A DNA stretch of 50,266 bases from Kaiparowitsia implicata GSE-PSE-MK54-09C (GTDB lineage: Bacteria > Cyanobacteriota > Cyanobacteriia > Elainellales > Elainellaceae): NCBI GenBank assembly GCA_019359435.1, contig JAHHHI010000001.1, positions 1-50,266 of the forward strand, given 5' to 3'. The notes under the pieces are model-generated. The model was not told where the DNA came from and did no database searches. It saw only the letters and a program-made list of their open reading frames with translations. Both the position numbers and the translations under genes were made by a program. The first letter of the stretch is position 1; each line of letters opens with the position of its first letter. Positions 45,270 to 50,266 of this stretch are shown in pieces.

Positions 45270-47309
45270 CTAACCGCCCAAACTTTGATAAAACTCGCCC
45301 ACCCAGGGCACCTGGGCCAAATCTTCAAAGGTCGTTTGGCGCTGCTCTCGGTCGATCGCATCAATCCGCTGATTTTCAAGGTAGAGCTGCTGCTGATAGA
45401 ACTGCGCCAGCTCAGGCTCAGCCGCATAGGTTGACTGCCACAGTTCGAGAAAGTGTCGCTTGCGCTTTTCACACATGACCCGCTCCATGCAGGCCGCTGC
45501 CGCGCGAATCACCAGCGGAGCGCGCAGCAGATCGCGCTGGATTTTCTCGTCGAGCTGAAACAGGTAGAGCGATCGCTCTAGCTTATCGGGCTGGTCGAGG
45601 CAACGATCATGCAGGTGCGACAGCAGGTTTGGCGGTGGCAGACTTGGCTCATCCGATGATGGAGGCGACCCATTGGGCAGGCTGTCGCTGTCAGCGAGGG
45701 CAACCGCGAGCGCGTCGGTTTTACACTGGACAGCCTCGTTAGCTATGGCTTCGGCCTCTCGCTCTAGCCCCAAAATTTGCTGCCACAAAAACCGATGATG
45801 ACCCAGACTAAAGTCGAGGTCGAGGTCGTCGAGCGTGGTGCGGATTTGCTCCCGATAGTCGGGCAGATGCAGATAAATCCGCAGCAGGCAGGCTTCGGAT
45901 TCTTCGAGCAGGGTGCGATCGCCCGGCGTTTGCCACTTTTGCGATTTGCCATGCCAGCGCTGCCCCCGCACCTGAGTCCGCAGGTCGGTTTCAAGCTGCA
46001 CACTCAGTCGGGCATTGCCTTGGCTCAGCAGCCCGGCGCAGCGGTGAATATAGTGAGTGCGCAAGGAGGCATTGGGCAGCTTGCCTAAGAGTTGGGCGAT
46101 CGCCTGAGTGCTGGTCTGAAACTGGTCGGGCTGGGTCAGGTCTTTGCCCTGCAGCAGCTGCTGAATCTGCCAGTCGAGCCACAGGGGCGTGTCGTGCAGC
46201 AGCGCGTGATACGCCTCAACGGAATGGGTTTTGAGAAACTCGTCGGGATCTTTGCCCTCGGGAATGGTGAGAATGCGCAGTTGCACCTCCCCCTTATAGG
46301 CTAAGTCAGACAGTTCGCCAATCGCGCGATCTGCCGCTTTTTGCCCGGCTGCATCAGCGTCAAAGTTAAAGACGATGTGCTTGGATTCGGTGTAGCGCAA
46401 CAGCTGCCGCACTTGGCCTAAGCTGAGCGCTGTCCCCATGGAGGCGACGGTATTGGCAACGCCTGCCGCATGCAGGGCGATCGCATCAAAATAGCCCTCC
46501 ACAACCACCGCTTGGTCTTGTTTGGCGATCGCCGCTCGTGCCTTATCTAGGCCAAACAGCGTCTTGCCCTTGTCAAACAGAGGCGTGTCAGGTGAGTTGA
46601 GGTATTTGGGCTGCTCGTCACCCAGACTGCGCCCGCCCAGCCCAATCACCCGCCCCTGCAAATCGTGAATGGGAATCATCAGGCGATCGCGAAATCGATC
46701 GTAATGCCCTGCATTGCTCTGGCGCGCCACAATCAGCCCCGCCAGTTCCACCATCTCCACCGGATAGCGCTTTTGCTCAACCAGATAGCCATAGAGCGTC
46801 TGCCAGCCCCCCGGCGCATAGCCCAGTTGAAACTGCTGAATCGTCTCGACGCTGAGCTGACGCTTGTCTCGGAGGTACGTGAGGGCGGCTTCCCCCTGGG
46901 ACTGCTGCAAGGCATGCTCAAAAAACCGAGCCGCCACCGCCATAATTTCGTAAAGCTGCTCGCGCTGCGAGAGCTGCCGCTGAAACTCTTGTCGCTGCTC
47001 GGGTTCTAGGGTTTTGAGCGGCACCTGATAGCGCCGCGCCAGATCGAGCACGACATCTGCAAAGGAGCGCTTATTCAGCTCCATCAAAAACTTAAAGGCG
47101 TTGCCCCCCGCCCCGCAGGAAAAGCAATAGTAGAACTGCTTGCTAGGGCTGACGCTAAAGCTGGGCGACTTGTCATCGTGGAACGGACACAGCCCCACAA
47201 AATCTTTTCCCTGCTTGCGCAGCACCACATGCTCCGAGATGACATCCACAATGTCAGCCCGTTGCTTCACTTGGTCAATGGTGTCTGGGTGGAGGCGAGG
47301 AACATCCAT
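45270..47309 (-). CDS. dnaG: DNA primase
   Basis: 679 residues. Synthesises RNA primers for replication in complex with the DnaB helicase. The N-terminal CHC2 zinc finger has C41, H44, C62 and C65 in GLCPFHDDKSPSFSVSPSKQ and FYYCFSCGAGGNA. The TOPRIM catalytic core has VVVEGYFDAIALHAAGVANT (conserved Glu) and IVFNFDADAAGQKAADRAIG (DxD). The C-terminal helical DnaB-interaction region ends LEDLAQVPWVGEFYQSLGG. Longer than E. coli DnaG (581), with a linker insertion of about 50 residues rich in Ser, Asp and Pro (DSDSLPNGSPPSSDEPSLPP). Confidence 0.97.
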   Translation of the reverse strand: MDVPRLHPDTIDQVKQRADIVDVISEHVVLRKQGKDFVGLCPFHDDKSPSFSVSPSKQFYYCFSCGAGGNAFKFLMELNKRSFADVVLDLARRYQVPLKTLEPEQRQEFQRQLSQREQLYEIMAVAARFFEHALQQSQGEAALTYLRDKRQLSVETIQQFQLGYAPGGWQTLYGYLVEQKRYPVEMVELAGLIVARQSNAGHYDRFRDRLMIPIHDLQGRVIGLGGRSLGDEQPKYLNSPDTPLFDKGKTLFGLDKARAAIAKQDQAVVVEGYFDAIALHAAGVANTVASMGTALSLGQVRQLLRYTESKHIVFNFDADAAGQKAADRAIGELSDLAYKGEVQLRILTIPEGKDPDEFLKTHSVEAYHALLHDTPLWLDWQIQQLLQGKDLTQPDQFQTSTQAIAQLLGKLPNASLRTHYIHRCAGLLSQGNARLSVQLETDLRTQVRGQRWHGKSQKWQTPGDRTLLEESEACLLRIYLHLPDYREQIRTTLDDLDLDFSLGHHRFLWQQILGLEREAEAIANEAVQCKTDALAVALADSDSLPNGSPPSSDEPSLPPPNLLSHLHDRCLDQPDKLERSLYLFQLDEKIQRDLLRAPLVIRAAAACMERVMCEKRKRHFLELWQSTYAAEPELAQFYQQQLYLENQRIDAIDREQRQTTFEDLAQVPWVGEFYQSLGG

Positions 47310-47401
47310 AGCTTTAGAATAGCGCTACAGATAGCGTTCTGGGTGATTGAAAGATTATGCCGGATCGGGGCTATATATAAGTTGCCTAAGATCTGAATCC
47401 G

Positions 47402-47890
47402 GTGACAACCAGCCCCAATATACTAGCGGTTCGAGTTGATGAAAGCCTGTATTTCGCCAATGTGAAGTATCTTGAAAACTTCATCAGTCAGCACGTGGCT
47501 GACCGCCCAGAGGTGCAATGCATTGTGCTAGTGTACAGTGCAGTTAATCTCAGCAGTTAATCTCATCGACGCAAGTGCGTTAGAAATTTTGGAGGGGCTA
47601 ATTCGGGATTTACGGGGATTAAATATTCACTTCTAATTTTCAGAGTCAAAGGCTTCAGAATCAAAGGCCCAATTATGGATAAGTTAACCTGAGTTCGGGA
47701 TACGCTCAAACCCTTGATGTGCCGTGCGCGACGCGCACGGCACATCAAGGGTTTTGGGGAACCGCGCGTCGCGCGGTTCCCCAAAACCCTCTTAACCCGA
47801 ACTGACGTTAAGTTAAACGCCATTGGGTTTGTCAATGACGTGGGCCACGACCACTTTTTTTATCAACTGATCAGGCAATGCGCAGCCTAG
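47402..47890 (+). pseudogene. C-terminal STAS fragment of a SulP transporter, split by a MITE
   Basis: The fragment reads VTTSPNILAVRVDESLYFAN, then QHVADRPEVQCIVLVYSAVN. After a frameshift it continues LIDASALEILEGLIRDLRGL, then KGPIMDKL and, beyond the 122-bp element, NAIGFVNDVGHDHFFYQLIR to TAG at 47890. This is the STAS domain of SulP-type sulfate/bicarbonate transporters. The membrane part is absent. A 13-bp tandem duplication (GCAGTTAATCTCA twice, about 47540-47565) shifts the frame, a second indel lies near 47630, and the element at 47687-47808 interrupts MDKL|NAI. Confidence 0.85.
47687..47808 (+). mobile_element. 122-bp two-hairpin IS982-type MITE (copy B)
   Basis: Same length, ends and two-hairpin layout as copy A at 15976. 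The 7-bp target duplication TAAGTTA is at 47680-47686 and 47809-47815. Removing the element and one repeat restores the codons ATG GAT AAG TTA AAC of the sulP fragment, proving the insertion site. Relative to copy A, stem 1 carries two and stem 2 one paired substitution, each keeping base pairing. Confidence 0.88.
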
Positions 47891-47924
47891 TGGGCATTTA
47901 AGTGCTCTGAAAATCGATTAGCAT

Positions 47925-48401
47925 TTACGCTTCCGATGGGTTGAGCTGCATCATCTCCCAGGTGACATAGGTGCCAATGGGGCTCCACAGCAGATAGGGA
48001 ATCAGCAAATACATGGCGGGGCGAGAAATTGGAAAAACGGCGATCGCCAGCACCATCGCAATCGCTAGCCCCACAGTGCCAATGACGAAACCCACTTGGA
48101 TGCGCCGCAGCCACAACATGGCTGGGGTATAAGCAAGGGTGACAAGCTCTAGCAATAAATATCCCGCCATGCGCAGCCACGTAGCGCCACTACCGGGGTC
48201 TTCTTCCCACACGAGCGTGGCCGAAATCGCCCCGCAGGTAAATACCGTTGTCCAAATAACAGGAATCGCCCATTCAAAGGTGAGCCAGTTAGGACGCTGC
48301 AATCGCCGGAACCACTCAGTGCCACGCCGGTTGACTAAACTTCCAATGGCGATCGCCAGACCGAAGGCAATGCCTCCAATTACCATCCAGGGTTGAATCA
48401 T
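47925..48401 (-). CDS. TspO/MBR-family protein
   Basis: 158 residues from ATG 48401 (a TTG at 48413 is possible). Five membrane helices. Family landmarks: LQRPNWLTFEWAIPVIWTTV after helix 1, and the C-terminal LLIPYLLWSPIGTYVTWEMM. It binds tetrapyrroles or related ligands in the membrane and is linked to stress and light responses in bacteria. Usual Trp-rich pattern, and somewhat diverged. It stands alone. Confidence 0.85.
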   Translation of the reverse strand: MIQPWMVIGGIAFGLAIAIGSLVNRRGTEWFRRLQRPNWLTFEWAIPVIWTTVFTCGAISATLVWEEDPGSGATWLRMAGYLLLELVTLAYTPAMLWLRRIQVGFVIGTVGLAIAMVLAIAVFPISRPAMYLLIPYLLWSPIGTYVTWEMMQLNPSEA

Positions 48402-48521
48402 CGGTATCTGCAATACAACGCGTTATTTGTAAGCAACGCTACCATAAGACGCCTATGTCCAGCGTCTACCGCAAGATTAGCCTGGTTTGGCGATCGCCCG
48501 CAGATGGTTCCGCGAGATGCG

Positions 48522-49412
48522 CTAGATTGGATGGCGATCAGAGTCAATAGAGTCGGCATCATCCGCAATGATGTTGAGGGTGCCGCGACAGGTGAGGGTG
48601 CGATCGCCCAGCACGATCTCTTGCAGAGCCACATCTGTGCCCAGATCTATGGTGAACCCATCAAGGTCATCTAACGACAGACCCCGCTTAGCAGTCGGTG
48701 TGGGCAGCCATTCGGGATTGACCAACTGCAGCGCCTGCCCACCGGACACGCGCAGCCCAGTGCGAATGGCAAAGGGTGTCGCGGTTCCCTGCGTTACAGA
48801 AATGACGTCAGCCACCAGCGTTAGCCGTTCTGGATCAATCTGGGCCTGAAAATTGTCGAGAATGATGGGCTTTTTGCTAGTAGGGTCAACCAACTCGGGC
48901 GCAGCACCCGCCCGCAGCAGTTCCACAAAGCAGTCAGAGAGTGCAGTTGCTAGCAGTGGGGTCTGCAGCGAATCATTGAAGTCGTCTTCTGTCAGCAGCA
49001 CATCGCCCTGCACCGTAATGGTGCGGGCCAGACGCAGCGGCTTGCCCCGCAACAGTTGTCCAAAATTGACCTTTATGCCGCGCCCGATTAATCGCACCTC
49101 GCTCAGGCATAGCCCTTCATACACCACATTGCGCCCAGAGATGGTGATGCGGGGCACCAGCCCAGTCAGCAGTTGGCGATCGCCCCCCTCAATCAGCAGA
49201 TCCAGATGATCGACCTGCGATACCTGAGAGCGCAACCACAGCCGCACTGCCGGAGACAGCACCGTGCTGATAATGTGGCTTTGCCGAGGAACTGGAAGGT
49301 TGCGGTCAGGGTCGGGCAGCACGCGACCACTGGTCGGCTGAGGCTTCGGCGTTTCGTACCCGTCGAGGGTATCATCGATGGGATTGCTGGCTGAAGAAGG
49401 CTGCTGAGTCAT
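48522..49412 (-). CDS. DUF2993 / LmeA-like lipid-binding protein
   Basis: 296 residues. A disordered acidic/Pro-rich N-terminus of about 45 residues precedes LSPAVRLWLRSQVSQVDHLD and LLIEGGDRQLLTGLVPRITI, then the core RNVVYEGLCLSEVRLIGRGI and GKPLRLARTITVQGDVLLTE, which identify the cyanobacterial DUF2993 family. No signal peptide is visible. The mycobacterial homologue LmeA binds phosphoinositides; the role in cyanobacteria is unknown. Monocistronic. Confidence 0.85.
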   Translation of the reverse strand: MTQQPSSASNPIDDTLDGYETPKPQPTSGRVLPDPDRNLPVPRQSHIISTVLSPAVRLWLRSQVSQVDHLDLLIEGGDRQLLTGLVPRITISGRNVVYEGLCLSEVRLIGRGIKVNFGQLLRGKPLRLARTITVQGDVLLTEDDFNDSLQTPLLATALSDCFVELLRAGAAPELVDPTSKKPIILDNFQAQIDPERLTLVADVISVTQGTATPFAIRTGLRVSGGQALQLVNPEWLPTPTAKRGLSLDDLDGFTIDLGTDVALQEIVLGDRTLTCRGTLNIIADDADSIDSDRHPI

Positions 49413-49484
49413 AACACTAATCGCGCCCGCTGCACAAGGTCAGCGGTAATCTTAACTACCGCTACTCTAGCAGCGATCGCCCCC

Positions 49485-50156
49485 TCACTGTCGATATGCA
49501 CAGTGGGGCGCTTGGGTGCGCATCACAGGCAGCGCCAGCGTAATCGTGGTGCCCTCGCCCCAATGCGACTCACAGGTCAGTCGGCCATTGTGCTTATCCA
49601 CAATAGTTTGATAACCGTTGGCTAACCCCAGCCCCGCTCCTTGACCCACAGGCTTAGTGGTAAAAAACGGCTCAAAAATGTGAGGCAGATGCGTTTCGGG
49701 AATGCCGCAGCCGTTGTCACGGATGTGAATTACGGCCCAAGCTCGACCCTCGTCGATGATAAGCTCTGTAGTGAGCCAGAGTTGGGGCGTCCAGTCTGCC
49801 GGTTTCTCTACGGCAGGGGGAATATCGAGCGGCGGTGGGGCGATCGTCCCCGGTGTTTGGGCCGATGCTATGGCCGTGAGTTGGCGGGATGGGCGATCGC
49901 TAAGGCAATGGTGCAGCGCATCCAGCGCATTACTAAGAATATTGAGAAAGACCTGGTTAATATCGCGTGGGTAGCACAGCACCGCCGGTAGGCTGCTGAA
50001 CTGACGATGGACTATGATTCTGGGATTGGACTCCTGCAATACCAAACGGTGCTGCAACAGCATCAGGACACTATCTAAACCTTGGTGCAGATCGACCGCT
50101 TTCAGATCTGCTTCATCGAGCCGCGAAAACACCCGCAGGGCTAGGGCTGATTCACT
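49485..50156 (-). pseudogene. histidine kinase, 3' part, cut by an insertion element
   Basis: The frame reads SESALALRVFSRLDEADLKA, then the end of a dimerisation segment and a complete HATPase domain: NQVFLNILSNALDALHHCLS (N box), IRDNGCGIPETHLPHIFEPF (G1/F), and GAGLGLANGYQTIVDKHNGR (G2). The frame closes at a stop upstream of about 50156, next to the ISAs1-type element. The His-bearing helix and sensor domains are therefore missing from this side and may continue beyond the element outside the window. This type belongs to the class with FFTTKPVGQGxGLGL in which the kinase core follows GAF or CHASE sensors. Confidence 0.75.
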
Positions 50157-50209
50157 GTGATGAGATAGAAATTAAGCTATAGAGACATCCCTTAAACGCT
50201 GGTGTCGCG

Positions 50210-50266
50210 ATGAATCTCATTGAAGCTTTACAGACCGTCCCCGATTATCGTAGTGCTCGCGGGACA
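50210..50266 (+). CDS. ISAs1-family transposase, N-terminal part (runs off window)
   Basis: From ATG 50210 the frame reads MNLIEALQTVPDYRSARG, the typical start of the ISAs1/H-repeat-associated transposase (DDE_Tnp_1-associated N-domain). Only 19 codons are visible. The element end lies somewhere between 50156 and 50209. It separates the kinase 3' part from whatever lies to the right. Confidence 0.8.
   Translation, partial: MNLIEALQTVPDYRSARGT

Noticed and set aside
47563-47835. 90-codon minus-strand frame as a gene
   Set aside because: It is made almost entirely of MITE copy B and the antisense of the sulP remnant.

Overview
The window comes from a filamentous-type cyanobacterium, most like Leptolyngbya or Nodosilinea relatives. 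The HIP1 octamer GCGATCGC occurs throughout genes and spacers. Cyanobacterial marker genes are present: ycf54 (chlorophyll cyclase assembly), an HpsL-type hormogonium polysaccharide protein, 4-hydroxyphenylpyruvate dioxygenase and a DUF2993 protein. This is chromosomal sequence, mostly housekeeping and metabolic genes in short operons, with much insertion-sequence decay in the spacers.

Layout. 1-1300: an IS1-type transposase running off the left edge, a 3' remnant of an SDR gene and a decayed IS982 transposase. 1310-5780: mtnA, a pentapeptide-repeat protein with a small upstream partner, and an MFS transporter. 6060-6770: a 123-bp IS5-like MITE and a frameshifted gene. 6790-11560: a minus-strand operon for an ABC importer (lipoprotein, two permeases, ATPase) ending in a GntR/FCD regulator. 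A truncated cytosine-deaminase-like amidohydrolase lies divergently beside it. 12670-16640: a half-degenerate ABC exporter, hrcA and a rhodanese. 16670-21650: a GAF-type histidine kinase, a small RHH protein, and a two-component pair whose kinase has lost its ATPase domain. 22170-25680: ureC alone, tRNA-Ala(GGC), a SAM hydrolase and an HxlR regulator. 25920-31150: CDGSH protein, pirin, glutathionyl-hydroquinone reductase, SDR and HPPD. 31310-38490: HpsL with a small membrane partner, an APH-like/P-loop kinase fusion, a secreted small protein, and an active/inactive M16 peptidase pair. 38950-45260: two tandem paralogous methyltransferases, type II IPP isomerase, pdxJ, ycf54 and a conserved hypothetical. 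45270-50266: dnaG, a sulP fragment split by a MITE, TspO, a DUF2993 protein, and a histidine kinase 3' part beside an ISAs1-type transposase at the right edge.

The most interesting non-genic signal is a family of miniature elements with IS982-like ends (AC-TGAGTTCGGG / ACGTCAGTTCGGG). Two 122-bp copies (15976-16097 and 47687-47808) share a two-hairpin architecture, and three base pairs differ between them by paired changes in the stems. Both have target duplications, and one interrupts a reading frame whose empty site can be rebuilt exactly. Shorter or decayed copies lie at 4358, 14661, 19113 and 24346. I did not find a CRISPR array, prophage or clear defence system.
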